DNA from: CAZLPY01 sp964561525
Lineage (GTDB): Bacteria; Patescibacteriota; UBA1384; CAJBMM01
Assembly: GCA_964561525.1 (NCBI GenBank)
Contig: CAZLPY010000004.1
Location: forward strand, 1 to 46,551
Reading direction: 5' to 3'
DNA: 46,551 nucleotides
The number at the start of each line of letters is the position of its first letter. Within the stretch, counting starts at the first letter, position 1. Under the pieces are notes generated by a model. That model had not been told where the DNA came from and searched no databases. It was given only the letters and a program-made list of their open reading frames with translations. Below are positions 17,074 through 25,073 of the stretch, piece after piece. Position numbers and translations under genes: made by a program.

Positions 17074-17280
17074 TTAGGCGCGAAAAGCAAGCAGCAAGGC
17101 GTAAATCGCGATAGCCTCGGCAAAAGCCATACCAAGCAACATCGGAACCAAAACCTTACTCGAACTTTCTGGGTTTCTTCCGATCGCCTCCATCGCTTTC
17201 ATCCCGATCAATCCCACCGCAATACCAGGGCCGAATCCACCGATTGCAATAATCAGTCCTCCGGTGATAGTAATGGTCAT
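17074..17280 (-). CDS. atpE: F-type ATP synthase subunit c
   Basis: 68 residues: two membrane helices joined by the polar loop RNPE (residues 35-38). The ion-binding carboxylate is E55 (MAFAEAIAIYALL). The residue after E55 is Ala, and helix 1 lacks the Gln of known sodium-binding rings, so a proton-driven ring is more likely (inference). A strong ribosome-binding site (AAAGGAG) precedes the ATG, as expected for a subunit needed in many copies. Confidence 0.96.
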   Translation of the reverse strand: MTITITGGLIIAIGGFGPGIAVGLIGMKAMEAIGRNPESSSKVLVPMLLGMAFAEAIAIYALLLAFRA

Positions 17281-17294
17281 ACAACTCCTTTCAT

Positions 17295-18065
17295 TTATGT
17301 ATGTGTTTCATTTATTGGTTCAGTAATGATGCTAAAAAATACCAGGCTTAAGAGGGAGAACACGGCTGCTTGGACCAGTCCCACAATCGTTTCAAGCAAC
17401 AAAAATGGTACTGGGGCAATGTATGCCAGCATGCCCGAGATAGTGTGAATCACCACTTCGCCAGCGTATACATTTCCGAACAACCGGAATGATAATGAAA
17501 CCACTTTGACAAATTCAGATATCACCTCCAAAAAGCCCACAAACGCCCCAATCAGGATACCTAATAGCAAGAATGCGATGCCACCATGAAGTGGGTTATG
17601 AAAATAGTGTTTGATATACCCGTAAATACCTTTGTAGCGTAGCCCAAAGTACTGTGTTAACACTACGGTGATTAACGCGAGAGCAAGAGTGGTATTGAGA
17701 TCGGCTGCGACTGAGCGGAATAGAGGCACAAACCCGGTTCCGTCATGGTGAATAAAGCCAACTGCCCCGAGTCCGGGAACCAGCCCAAACCAGTTCGAAA
17801 GTAAGATGAACAAAAATAGAGTAGCCACAATCGGAAAAAAAATGTGCGCCCGTGATTCGCTGACCGATTTACAGAGATCGAACAGCGTCTCAATAATAAA
17901 TTCGGCAAAATTTTGCAAACGCCCTGGATTCGATGTAATGTTTCGAGTCACCAATAGGGCCCCAATTATCAAACTGGACATCACCAACCAAGCCATTAAC
18001 AACGAATTAGTAATCGGAAAGGAGCCGATATGACCGATTACTTCAGGGGCTAATGAAATCTCCAC
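17295..18065 (-). CDS. atpB: F-type ATP synthase subunit a
   Basis: 256 residues, five to six membrane segments. The stator Arg is in 'VVSLSFRLFGNVYAGEVV', and the C-terminal helix has 'VPFLLLETIVGLVQAAVFSLLSLVFF'. It starts with GTG (18063-18065) and GAGG lies 7 bases upstream. First gene of the operon; no atpI is seen upstream. Confidence 0.95.
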   Translation of the reverse strand: MEISLAPEVIGHIGSFPITNSLLMAWLVMSSLIIGALLVTRNITSNPGRLQNFAEFIIETLFDLCKSVSESRAHIFFPIVATLFLFILLSNWFGLVPGLGAVGFIHHDGTGFVPLFRSVAADLNTTLALALITVVLTQYFGLRYKGIYGYIKHYFHNPLHGGIAFLLLGILIGAFVGFLEVISEFVKVVSLSFRLFGNVYAGEVVIHTISGMLAYIAPVPFLLLETIVGLVQAAVFSLLSLVFFSIITEPINETHT

Positions 18066-18123
18066 TAAGAACCTCGTTTGCTGGTACAGTTGATCATCAA
18101 TTTACTCATAATATTCAGTCGTC

Positions 18124-18152
18124 AGTTTAACATTTTTAGGATTGATTGGCAA
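18124..18152 (-). promoter_or_regulatory. Promoter of the atp operon
   Basis: Read on the minus strand: TTGCCA (18147-18152), a 17-base spacer, and TAAACT (18124-18129) preceded by the extended TGT. Transcription would start about 50 bases before the atpB GTG. Confidence 0.55.
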
Positions 18153-18186
18153 GGACGACGGATTGACGATCATTTATGCTTTGCGA

Positions 18187-18207
18187 TGCTATAATAAGTA
18201 CTATAAT
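18187..18207 (+). promoter_or_regulatory. Tandem TATAAT elements before the orphan histidine kinase
   Basis: TGCTATAAT (18187-18195) is an extended -10; a second perfect TATAAT is at 18202-18207. CTATAATAA is directly repeated with a 12-base offset. TTGACG at 18163-18168 is too far for a standard -35 of the first element. Confidence 0.5.
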
Positions 18208-18257
18208 AAATAGATAAAAGATGTGCCCCCGGCTTATAAAAGATCCTGGATGATCTA

Positions 18258-19070
18258 ATGATTCAATTTGATGCATCGACACTCCTCCTAGCCTTTTCTG
18301 GTCTACTGCTGCTCACGCTCATTACTATTCAGATAGCGCTGCGGCAGAGGGGAATCACCGCACAGCGTCAATTTGAGCAGCATAAAACCGAATATCTTGC
18401 CTTATCAGCGCATTACTTTTTAACTCCTCTATCTGTAATTAAAGGCACCATCGCTGAGTTACTCGATCCGAGTGCGCCCATTAATAGCGTCTCCGAAAGA
18501 CAGAGACACTATAGCGTGATTCAAGCGAATACGAACCGTTTATTGCTGATGGTACAAAACATTACTACTGCTACTAGTATCGATGCTCTGCAACTGAAAG
18601 CCAACTTCGCACCGGTGGACGTGCTCGGTCGCATTGAGGACTGCATTGCAGATGTGCACGCACTGGCAACACAAAAAAATATTACGATTCATTTTCATCG
18701 GCCAGAAAGCGGAACGATTGATCAGATTGATGCTGATGGGGAGAAAATACATCAAGCGATCGGCAATATTTTGGATAACGCGGTAAAATTTACGCCGGCC
18801 GGTGGCCACATTGAGGTGACGTGCGAACGTACTACAACACACTATGTGATCAAAATAGCAGATTCTGGTGTGGGAATTGATGCAAGTGAGCTCTCCAAGC
18901 TGTTTACCCGATTTCATCGCGGCACCGATTATCTTAATTTGGATTATGAGGGAATGGGACTGGGGTTATATATTGCAAAGTACTTACTTGAAGCAAATCG
19001 AGGCGGCCTAGCAATAGAAAGTAAAAAAGGGCAGGGTACTCTAGCCACGATCTCTTTACGCTTGAGTTAA
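18258..19070 (+). CDS. Orphan histidine kinase with one membrane segment
   Basis: 270 residues. An N-terminal membrane segment (about 8-28) leads directly into a HisKA-type domain, 'EYLALSAHYFLTPLSVIKGTIAEL', with H52; the usual H-E/Q-L-R-T-P box is altered to HYFLTP. The HATPase domain is complete: 'IGNILDNAVKFTPAGG', 'IADSGVGIDASELSKLFTRFHRG' and 'GMGLGLYIAKYLLEANRGG'. No sensor domain and no response regulator are adjacent. It could feed the CheY-like regulator at 8838, but nothing here shows that. Confidence 0.88.
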   Translation: MIQFDASTLLLAFSGLLLLTLITIQIALRQRGITAQRQFEQHKTEYLALSAHYFLTPLSVIKGTIAELLDPSAPINSVSERQRHYSVIQANTNRLLLMVQNITTATSIDALQLKANFAPVDVLGRIEDCIADVHALATQKNITIHFHRPESGTIDQIDADGEKIHQAIGNILDNAVKFTPAGGHIEVTCERTTTHYVIKIADSGVGIDASELSKLFTRFHRGTDYLNLDYEGMGLGLYIAKYLLEANRGGLAIESKKGQGTLATISLRLS

Positions 19071-19122
19071 TTTACCCTATTGTCTAGGACGTAGCGTTGC
19101 ACTGCAAATATGGGAGCAATTT

Positions 19123-20655
19123 ATGTCCATCTCGCGGGTACAGTCGATAGCGGTGCTGGGACTTCAGGGTATTGAAGTGATGGTAGAGGCAGATCTTGGT
19201 CTCGGGTTACCGACGTTTGCCGTAGTCGGATTGGGTGATAAAGCGGTGGATGAGGCGAAAGAACGAGTGCGTTCAGCGTTTAAGAATTCTCATCTCTCAT
19301 TCCCACAGCACCGCGTGACCGTCAATCTTGCTCCGGCGGATCTCAAAAAATCTGGTACATATTACGATCTGCCGATCGCGGTGGCTATTGCTGCAGCGCA
19401 GGGTATTCTTGAGGTGACGGATGTACAGAGCTCAGCTTTCTTAGGTGAATTGTCACTAAGTGGTGAGGTTCGGGCAGTGCCAGGTGTGCTGCCTGCGGCA
19501 CTGTTTGCGGAAGAACACGGTTGGAAAGCGCTGTATGTGCCTGCAGAGAACGCGCGTGAAGCTGCCATGGTTGAAGGGATTGTAGTCTATCCGGTTAAGA
19601 CGCTTCGCGAATTATATTTACATATTCGCGGTGAGCAAAAAATAATGGCACTGCCTGCTACTCGCCTTCAAGCCAAAACGAGTACAGAGGGCACTATTGA
19701 TTTACGTCGCATCAAAGGTCAGCGTCAGGTAAAGCGTGCATTAGAAGTCGCAGCAGCCGGTGGGCATAACATGTTGATGTCAGGCCCACCGGGCAGTGGC
19801 AAAACACTATTAGCCAAAGCGTTGTGCGGCATTTTACCTTCACTATCACGGGACGAAATTTATGAGGTAACTAAGATCTATAGCATCGCTGGGTTGCTCA
19901 GTCCGGATCAGCCGCTGATGACGCATCGGCCCTACCGATCACCGCACCACACTGCTAGCCTCATTTCATTAATTGGTGGAGGGCAGTGGCCGCGTCCAGG
20001 AGAGATAAGCCTTGCCCATCGAGGTGTGCTGTTTTTGGATGAATTGCCCGAATTCCCACGTTCATTGGTTGAAAGCCTGCGTCAGCCTTTGGAAGACGGC
20101 GAGGTCACGGTATCCCGGGCTGCGGGGTCAATTAATTTTCCGGCAAAGTTCATTATGCTGGCCACTCAGAATCCTTGTCCTTGTGGTTACTTGTATGATA
20201 CTGCGAAGCAGTGTACCTGCTCGCCATCAGAAATTCGACGATACATGCGCAAACTTTCAGGTCCGTTGTTAGATAGAATTGATTTGCACGTCACTGTGCC
20301 ACGAGTTCCCTCTGAAGATTTGTCATTATCGATCAGCACCGAAGATTCGTCAGCGGTGGTGCGGGGGCGGGTGGAGGCGGCACGCACAATCCAACAGGAT
20401 CGGCTAAGAGGTACAGGACTAACTAACAACGCAGAGATGAGACTTCAGGAGCTCGAGCAGTACTGTGACATTGATCAGCAGGCACACCTCATGCTTGGTC
20501 AGGCCATAGATCGGTTGGGCCTATCTGCACGGTCGTATCACCGTACATTAAAGGTGGCGCGGACAATCGCTGATTTGGCAGGTATTGAAAAAATTGCAAT
20601 ACCCCATATTGCTGAAGCTTTGCAATTTAGAGAAAGCAACTACGCTCCACTCTAA
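19123..20655 (+). CDS. comM: YifB/ComM family Mg-chelatase-like AAA+ ATPase
   Basis: 510 residues. The N-terminal Lon-protease-like fold has 'GLPTFAVVGLGDKAVDEAKERVRSAFKNS' and 'NLAPADLKKSGTYYDLPIA'. The central AAA+ domain has Walker A GPPGSGKT, 'PYRSPHHTASLISLIGGG' and Walker B 'GVLFLDELPEF', with 'ATQNPCPCGY' and Cys-rich 'QCTCSP'. The C-terminal domain ends 'IAEALQFRE'. In other bacteria ComM is a hexameric branch-migration helicase in natural transformation; with ComEA this suggests DNA uptake. The gene ends 1 base before a convergent gene. Confidence 0.95.
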   Translation: MSISRVQSIAVLGLQGIEVMVEADLGLGLPTFAVVGLGDKAVDEAKERVRSAFKNSHLSFPQHRVTVNLAPADLKKSGTYYDLPIAVAIAAAQGILEVTDVQSSAFLGELSLSGEVRAVPGVLPAALFAEEHGWKALYVPAENAREAAMVEGIVVYPVKTLRELYLHIRGEQKIMALPATRLQAKTSTEGTIDLRRIKGQRQVKRALEVAAAGGHNMLMSGPPGSGKTLLAKALCGILPSLSRDEIYEVTKIYSIAGLLSPDQPLMTHRPYRSPHHTASLISLIGGGQWPRPGEISLAHRGVLFLDELPEFPRSLVESLRQPLEDGEVTVSRAAGSINFPAKFIMLATQNPCPCGYLYDTAKQCTCSPSEIRRYMRKLSGPLLDRIDLHVTVPRVPSEDLSLSISTEDSSAVVRGRVEAARTIQQDRLRGTGLTNNAEMRLQELEQYCDIDQQAHLMLGQAIDRLGLSARSYHRTLKVARTIADLAGIEKIAIPHIAEALQFRESNYAPL

Positions 20656-20656
20656 C

Positions 20657-20959
20657 TTACGGGACGATATGGAGTAGGCTTTGCAACCGTGCCCCAAGCA
20701 CATCAAGATAACCAGATTGATGACTGGTTAGGGTGACTACACTGAGCATTATTAAGAGACCAATAAATATCAGCCCGATAAAGCGTAATTCACGAAAGTA
20801 AGAGTGACTGGGTGTGGATGCTGTCGGCCCAGGCATTGGTGTCACTACCTCGGCTGTACCCCCGTCGGTGATTGCAGTTGAAGGACTTTGAATCGCCGCA
20901 ATGGCTGATGAAGCAGCGTTTTTTTGGTGCTTAAACCTTTTTTTGTGTTTTTTACTCAT
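20657..20959 (-). CDS. Small single-TM protein of unknown function
   Basis: 100 residues: a very basic N-terminus (MSKKHKKRFKHQK), a Ser/Thr/Pro-rich linker, then one membrane segment (about 63-83, FIGLIFIGLLIMLSVVTL) and a short tail. AAGGAT precedes the ATG at 20959. The basic start could bind nucleic acid or the membrane surface; no family is recognised. It is convergent with comM and divergent from the tRNA-Gly. Confidence 0.65.
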   Translation of the reverse strand: MSKKHKKRFKHQKNAASSAIAAIQSPSTAITDGGTAEVVTPMPGPTASTPSHSYFRELRFIGLIFIGLLIMLSVVTLTSHQSGYLDVLGARLQSLLHIVP

Positions 20960-21012
20960 AATATCCTTAATAGTAAACGCTTATTTGCTCAAAGTGTAGC
21001 CGAATGCGTTCT

Positions 21013-21041
21013 TTTACACAAGATCGTTTTTGTGATAGAAT
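21013..21041 (+). promoter_or_regulatory. Promoter of tRNA-Gly and downstream tRNA genes
   Basis: TTTACA (21013-21018), a 17-base spacer and TAGAAT (21036-21041) with the extended TG at 21033-21034. The predicted start is about four bases before the mature tRNA-Gly 5' end. Confidence 0.65.
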
Positions 21042-21051
21042 AGCGGGTGAT

Positions 21052-21126
21052 GCGAGAGTAGTTCAGTGGCAGAACGTCTCCTTGCCAAGGAGAAGGTCGG
21101 GGGTTCAACTCCCCTCTCTCGCTCCA
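21052..21126 (+). tRNA. tRNA-Gly (anticodon GCC)
   Basis: Acceptor GCGAGAG pairs with CTCTCGC (21116-21122), discriminator T, encoded CCA. The anticodon arm CTCCT-TGCCAAG-GAG gives GCC. TTCAACT-type T-loop present. Confidence 0.96.
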
Positions 21127-21143
21127 CGCTTACGCGAACAGGT

Positions 21144-21230
21144 AACAATTAACAATTTACAGTTAACAACAAAGCTTCTTATTCATACTGTCCGTTAAAA
21201 GTTAATTGTTAACTGCCAATTGTTGTTTTA
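21144..21230. repeat. AT-rich inverted repeat, GTTAATTGTTAACTG family, copy 1
   Basis: The left arm (21144-21170) and right arm (21201-21230) pair through the core TTGTTAACTG..AATTGTT (17 of 19 bases complementary), with an unpaired stretch of about 30. It fills most of the space between tRNA-Gly and tRNA-Cys and ends in TTTTA, so it may act as a terminator. Confidence 0.75.
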
Positions 21231-21231
21231 T

Positions 21232-21305
21232 GGCGTGTTGGCCGAGTGGTTAGGCAGGGGTCTGCAAAACCCCCTACGGCGGTTCAATTCCGCCACGCGC
21301 CTCCA
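21232..21305 (+). tRNA. tRNA-Cys (anticodon GCA)
   Basis: Acceptor GGCGTGT pairs with ACGCGCC (21295-21301, one G-T pair), discriminator T, encoded CCA. The anticodon arm GGGGT-CTGCAAA-ACCCC gives GCA, with A37-A38 suitable for MiaA. Confidence 0.96.
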
Positions 21306-21362
21306 AGGTCTTGAAATACTAATTACATTGACATAAATCTGTATTAATTACGAAAGGATATC

Positions 21363-21584
21363 GTGCAACAGGTGTTACTTGCTGTTCAGGCTATAATCTC
21401 AATTATTCTGATCGTCGTTATTTTATTGCAGCAAAAAGGCTCCGGTCTCGGTGGAGCGTTTGGGGGAGAGGGAAACGTCTATCGTACACGCCGTGGCTTA
21501 GAGCGTGGATTGTTCACCATGACTATTATTTTAGGGGGTTTGTACGTTATTGTCGCTGGATATAGCGTGTTTTTTGCAAAATAG
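21363..21584 (+). CDS. secG: Protein translocase subunit SecG
   Basis: 73 residues with two membrane helices (about 2-22 and 51-70) joined by the conserved 'LLQQKGSGLGGAFGGEGNVYRTRRG' loop, the SecG signature. It stabilises SecYEG during export. GTG start with AAAGGA 6 bases upstream. The next gene, an exported solute-binding protein, follows after 24 bases, probably in the same transcript. Confidence 0.95.
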   Translation: MQQVLLAVQAIISIILIVVILLQQKGSGLGGAFGGEGNVYRTRRGLERGLFTMTIILGGLYVIVAGYSVFFAK

Positions 21585-21608
21585 CGTTATTTTTTTGAAA
21601 TTACCCCT

Positions 21609-23087
21609 ATGCAATCCTTTTTTGACCGTGTACGTCAATTATCAATAGTTCGCCTGATAGCTCGGATAGTAACGCGAATTGCGTACCTACCGCACGTGCT
21701 GCGTCCACGTGAGCGCGCCACAGTCAGCGTGCTGCTTGTCGTAGTGATTTTATCAGCGGTAATATTATTTTTCGGACGGACTGGAACAAAACCGGCTTAT
21801 GGTGGCACGTTTACTGAAGGGTTTGTTGGTCAACCCCGATTCATTAATCCGCTTTTGGCTTCGTCCGATGCTGATCGCAGCATTAGTCAATTAGTTTATT
21901 CTGGTCTCACCACGCTTGATTCCAAGGGGAATGTGATTCCTGATCTGGCTGACCATTGGGTAGTTAGCGACGATGGTAAAACGTATACTTTTTTCCTTCG
22001 CAACGATGTGCTATGGCATGATGGGCAAAAAATGACCGCTGCCGACGTAATCTACACCGTGAATCTGATTAAAGATCCATCGACCAACAGTGCTTACCTT
22101 GGGACATGGAAGGATATTACTGCTGAAAGTAGGGGGGATACTACGGTAGTATTTCACCTGAAGGATCCATTACCAACCTTCCCATGGTATAGCAGCGTTG
22201 GTATCGTACCGGCCCATATTGATAAGCGTAATTTAAGTACCTCATTTGTTGGCACCGGACCTTATAAATACAGTAAAGTGCGGATGCAAGGAGGATTGAT
22301 TCAATCGCTAGTACTGGTGCGCAATTCCCATTGGTACGGGGCGCATTTGCCGTATTTGGACGCTGTTGAATGTTGGTTTTACTCTGATAACAACGCTCTT
22401 AAGGCGGCCGTGGGTGGGCAAAAGATTTTGGCTGCACTTGGCAATTTCGACGACCGTCGAGTCGTGAGCTACCCAATTGAGCTATCGCAGGGAACAACGG
22501 CGTTTTTGAACTCACAGAGTACTGTATTAACCGATATTGCAGTGCGTAAAAAAATTATTACTGCCTCCGCCTCATTTAATCCGCCCATCACACTTTCGGT
22601 AGTCGCGGACACTCGCATTGCCAATGATGGTGGGCTACAGCACCTGTTGCAAGATTGGCAAAAACGCGGGATAAGTGCAAAAGTGACTGAACAGGGCTTG
22701 GACACCATTCAAAAAGTAACCTTGCCGCAACATGCATATGATGTTATAGTAGTGCCGATCGAGCGTGGTCCGCAAGTTGATCCGTATGTGTATTGGCATA
22801 GCAGCCAGGCCGATGGCGCCGGCTTGAATTTTGCCCGATTGAAAAACAATGACCTTGATAAGCTAGTCAGTGATCAAAAGCGCAGTACAAACATTAGCGA
22901 TCGCGCCATGCTGCTGCAAAAAATTGACCAACTGGTCAACGATCAGGCAGTTACGATACTGTTGTCACAGGACAGTGCAACCTATAGCGTGAGTAAAACG
23001 GTGCATCTGCAGTTGATCAATCAAAACAGCAGCCCGAGCGATCGATTTACCCTGTTTGATCAGTGGTATATTAAGACAAGAAGGTAA
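21609..23087 (+). CDS. Family 5 extracellular solute-binding protein (peptide/oligopeptide type)
   Basis: 492 residues. A basic N-terminus of about 45 residues precedes one membrane segment (about 40-58, VSVLLVVVILSAVILFF), so the protein is anchored by a signal anchor rather than a lipobox. The binding domain starts 'GGTFTEGFVGQPRFINPLLASSDADRSISQLVYSGL' and contains 'DLADHWVVSDDGKTYTFFLRNDVLWHDGQKMTAADVIYTVNLI', the family signature. No permease or ATPase gene is nearby, so it may use a transporter elsewhere or act alone. A hairpin plus T-run follows the gene. Confidence 0.92.
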   Translation: MQSFFDRVRQLSIVRLIARIVTRIAYLPHVLRPRERATVSVLLVVVILSAVILFFGRTGTKPAYGGTFTEGFVGQPRFINPLLASSDADRSISQLVYSGLTTLDSKGNVIPDLADHWVVSDDGKTYTFFLRNDVLWHDGQKMTAADVIYTVNLIKDPSTNSAYLGTWKDITAESRGDTTVVFHLKDPLPTFPWYSSVGIVPAHIDKRNLSTSFVGTGPYKYSKVRMQGGLIQSLVLVRNSHWYGAHLPYLDAVECWFYSDNNALKAAVGGQKILAALGNFDDRRVVSYPIELSQGTTAFLNSQSTVLTDIAVRKKIITASASFNPPITLSVVADTRIANDGGLQHLLQDWQKRGISAKVTEQGLDTIQKVTLPQHAYDVIVVPIERGPQVDPYVYWHSSQADGAGLNFARLKNNDLDKLVSDQKRSTNISDRAMLLQKIDQLVNDQAVTILLSQDSATYSVSKTVHLQLINQNSSPSDRFTLFDQWYIKTRR

Positions 23088-23099
23088 CAGTAAACAGTT

Positions 23100-23143
23100 A
23101 ACTGTTAACAATTAACGAAGATGGTTAATTGTTAACTGTTTTT
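23100..23143 (+). terminator. Terminator hairpin; GTTAATTGTTAACTG family, copy 2
   Basis: AACTGTTAACAATTAAC (23100-23116) pairs with GTTAATTGTTAACTGTT (23124-23140), 16 of 17 bases, 7-base loop, followed by a run of T to 23143. It lies 13 bases after the solute-binding protein stop and would end that transcript, yet it belongs to the same repeat family found beside other tRNAs. Confidence 0.7.
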
Positions 23144-23162
23144 GGTTTATTGTTCGTATAAT

Positions 23163-23249
23163 GGGGATGTGGTGAAATGGCAGACACGCAGCGTTCAGGT
23201 CGCTGTGAGCGTTAAGCTCGTGGAGGTTCAACTCCTCTCATCCCCACCA
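23163..23249 (+). tRNA. tRNA-Leu (anticodon CAG)
   Basis: Acceptor GGGGATG pairs with CATCCCC (23239-23245), discriminator A, encoded CCA. Anticodon arm CAGCG-TTCAGGT-CGCTG gives CAG. Long variable arm (GAGCGTTAAGCTC) as in class II tRNAs. Confidence 0.96.
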
Positions 23250-23282
23250 TTCGACTCGCTTCGTTCGCTCATGGCTTTCAGC
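23247..23282 (+). repeat. Palindromic element after tRNA-Leu(CAG), copy 2
   Basis: CCATTCGACTCGC, then TTCGTTCGCTCATGGC. It shares its ends and position, starting within the tRNA CCA, with the element after the tRNA-Leu(TAG) at 4681. The inner part is a GCGAG/CTCGC-type hairpin. Confidence 0.6.
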
Positions 23283-23307
23283 CGTGAGATAAAGAAGCGT
23301 GGCGAAT

Positions 23308-23329
23308 GCCCTGAGCTTAGTCGAAGGGC
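23308..23329 (+). repeat. Short palindrome at the start of the GIY-YIG gene
   Basis: GCCCT (23308-23312) and AGGGC (23325-23329) flank GAGCTTAGTCGA. This resembles the widespread 'CCCTGAGC..GTCGAAGGG' intergenic palindrome whose translation gives PELVEG-like peptides. It ends 4 bases before the GIY-YIG ATG. Confidence 0.65.
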
Positions 23330-23333
23330 CATT

Positions 23334-23630
23334 ATGAAATATTTTGTCTATATTCTTCGGAACCCGTCCGATAAACTCTATATCGGATATACAAGCTATA
23401 TTCCTCAACGTTTGGATAGGCATAGATTAGGCGAAGGCGCATTTTTTACGAACCAGCACAAAAATTTTAAGCTTGTTTATCAAGAAGTTTTTGACACAGC
23501 ACTTGAAGCAATGAGACGTGAAAGACAGGTCAAGGGCTGGTCGAAAGCGAAAAAGGAAGCTTTGATAGCACATGATTATGTACTATTAAGAATGCTGTCT
23601 AAAAATTCGAATAATCATAGATTTAATTAA
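23334..23630 (+). CDS. Small GIY-YIG nuclease-family protein
   Basis: 98 residues, one GIY-YIG domain of the stand-alone UPF0213-like type. The motif reads 'FVYILRNPSDKLYIGYTSYIPQRLDRH' (V-Y-I / Y-I-G plus the catalytic Arg in QRL), and the C-terminal half has 'EAMRRERQVKGWSKAKKEALI' typical of the family. An upstream start at 23142 would read through the tRNA-Leu; ATG 23334 fits the domain. No Shine-Dalgarno is clear. It lies among tRNAs and palindromes and looks like a recent arrival. Confidence 0.9.
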   Translation: MKYFVYILRNPSDKLYIGYTSYIPQRLDRHRLGEGAFFTNQHKNFKLVYQEVFDTALEAMRRERQVKGWSKAKKEALIAHDYVLLRMLSKNSNNHRFN

Positions 23631-23676
23631 GTTAATTCTGTGGCTTTTTGATCTGATTTAGAGTAAATATAAAGGT

Positions 23677-24885
23677 ATGTGGAACTACATAAAACAGAAA
23701 CTGAGCCATGGGCGCGCGCAAAGTGAATACCAAGATATTACGCAGCACGAAATTGAGGCTCTAACCTATAAATACAATTTAGCGGATGCTCATACGCATC
23801 AGTCCCAATCTCCTACTCAAAAAGAGATTGTGAGCAAATTGCCAAAAATTTGGTACGAATCAGAGCAAAAACTGCAAGCTGAATCTGAACAGAGATTTGT
23901 AGAGAACTTTTTTCGAATTCAGCAGCAGAGCGGAGCGTTAAAAACTAATAGCACACTACTTGTTTATGCAGCATCGATCGGCATGGTAATCACCGCTAAC
24001 TATCTAATGAAAAAGCAGATGTCGGTAAGTCTAGTAGAGCCTTGCTTTGATAATCTGCATGACATTTTAGAACATATGCACATTAACATGCAGCCATTAA
24101 GAGAAGAGTGGCTCTATGATGCTGAAAATATCTATTCTAACCTGGATAAGAATGTGCGAGCTGATGCAATCTTTCTGGTTGATCCTAATAATCCAACTGG
24201 CTTTACGCTCTTTTCGCACGGCAGAAAGGGCTTTGAAGAATTAATTCGCTTTGCTAAAGACAAAAAGAAATTGCTTATTATAGACTTCTGTTTCGCGACC
24301 TTTTTACTACCGGGCAAGAACCTCGAGGTTTTTGATGTCTATGAGCTGTTGGAGAGTTCTGGAGTCAGTTATATCACTATGGAAGACACTGGTAAGACAT
24401 GGCCGGTACAGGACACAAAAGTTGCCCTGGTCAAAATGAGCCAAGATATTTTCCCAGACATTTATAACATTCACACCGCCTATTTATTAAATGTCTCTCC
24501 CTTTATCTTGAACTTGCTAACTGAATACATGTTAGATTCGGAAAAGGATGATTTTTCCTCGGTCTATAGCTTGCTTGAGCGAAATCGTGAAATCGTCCAG
24601 AAAGAACTTGAGGGATCGTTATTAGAATTTCTAGAACCCAAAGCAAAAGTGAGTGTGGCTTGGCTCAAAATCAAAGATCCTGATATTAAATCATCCGATC
24701 TCCAAGAGGTCATCCTCAAAGCAGGTGTGTATGTCCTACCCGGGCGCTATTTTTATTGGAATAATCCATTAGAAGGTGAGCACTATATTCGCATTGCGCT
24801 TGCTCGCGATACAGAAGTATTTGAGCCAGCAGTCAAGAAATTAAGAGCAGCTCTCGACAATTACTCGTCAGCTAAGGCTGCTTAA
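23677..24885 (+). CDS. PLP-dependent aminotransferase (class I/II fold)
   Basis: 402 residues of fold-type I. It has 'LVDPNNPTGFTL' (the NPTG motif), 'LLIIDFCFATFLL' for the Asp that binds the pyridine nitrogen, and 'TMEDTGKTWP' with the likely Schiff-base K240. The carboxylate-binding Arg is in 'EHYIRIALARD'. The N-terminal 60 residues are longer and more charged than in typical members. Substrate unknown. No biosynthetic partners are adjacent, and it sits between tRNA genes, a common site for acquired genes. AT-rich codon choice compared with the atp and mre genes also hints at transfer. Confidence 0.82.
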   Translation: MWNYIKQKLSHGRAQSEYQDITQHEIEALTYKYNLADAHTHQSQSPTQKEIVSKLPKIWYESEQKLQAESEQRFVENFFRIQQQSGALKTNSTLLVYAASIGMVITANYLMKKQMSVSLVEPCFDNLHDILEHMHINMQPLREEWLYDAENIYSNLDKNVRADAIFLVDPNNPTGFTLFSHGRKGFEELIRFAKDKKKLLIIDFCFATFLLPGKNLEVFDVYELLESSGVSYITMEDTGKTWPVQDTKVALVKMSQDIFPDIYNIHTAYLLNVSPFILNLLTEYMLDSEKDDFSSVYSLLERNREIVQKELEGSLLEFLEPKAKVSVAWLKIKDPDIKSSDLQEVILKAGVYVLPGRYFYWNNPLEGEHYIRIALARDTEVFEPAVKKLRAALDNYSSAKAA

Positions 24886-24935
24886 TTCAGTCGAGATTAT
24901 CGATTGACTACCACGCCAAATTCACGTATTATTAA

Positions 24936-24962
24936 GCCAGCCGAGATGGATGGCGCATTTTT
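24936..24962 (+). terminator. Probable intrinsic terminator after the aminotransferase
   Basis: GCCAGCC (24936-24942) pairs with GGATGGC (24948-24954), one mismatch and a 5-base loop, followed by GCATTTTT. It lies about 50 bases after the stop codon. Confidence 0.45.
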
Positions 24963-24977
24963 GTGTAAGCAAAAATG

Positions 24978-25051
24978 AACTGTTAACAATTAACCTATGT
25001 ATAGCAATTAACGCAATTCCTCAAAGTTAATTGTCAAATGTTAATTGTTAG
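24978..25051. repeat. AT-rich inverted repeat, GTTAATTGTTAACTG family, copy 3
   Basis: The left arm AACTGTTAACAATTAACC (24978-24995) and the right arm region with two GTTAATTGT copies (25024-25051) are complementary. It precedes the tRNA-Leu(GAG). Confidence 0.65.
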
Positions 25052-25073
25052 TCGTTCGCCACCTTCGGTGGCG

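Noticed and set aside
17074..17280. Sodium-dependent ATP synthase c-ring
   Set aside because: The residue after the ion-binding Glu is Ala and helix 1 lacks the Gln typical of sodium rings.
23142..23333. N-terminal extension of the GIY-YIG protein
   Set aside because: The extension is the translated tRNA-Leu and palindromes; the domain begins at the ATG at 23334.
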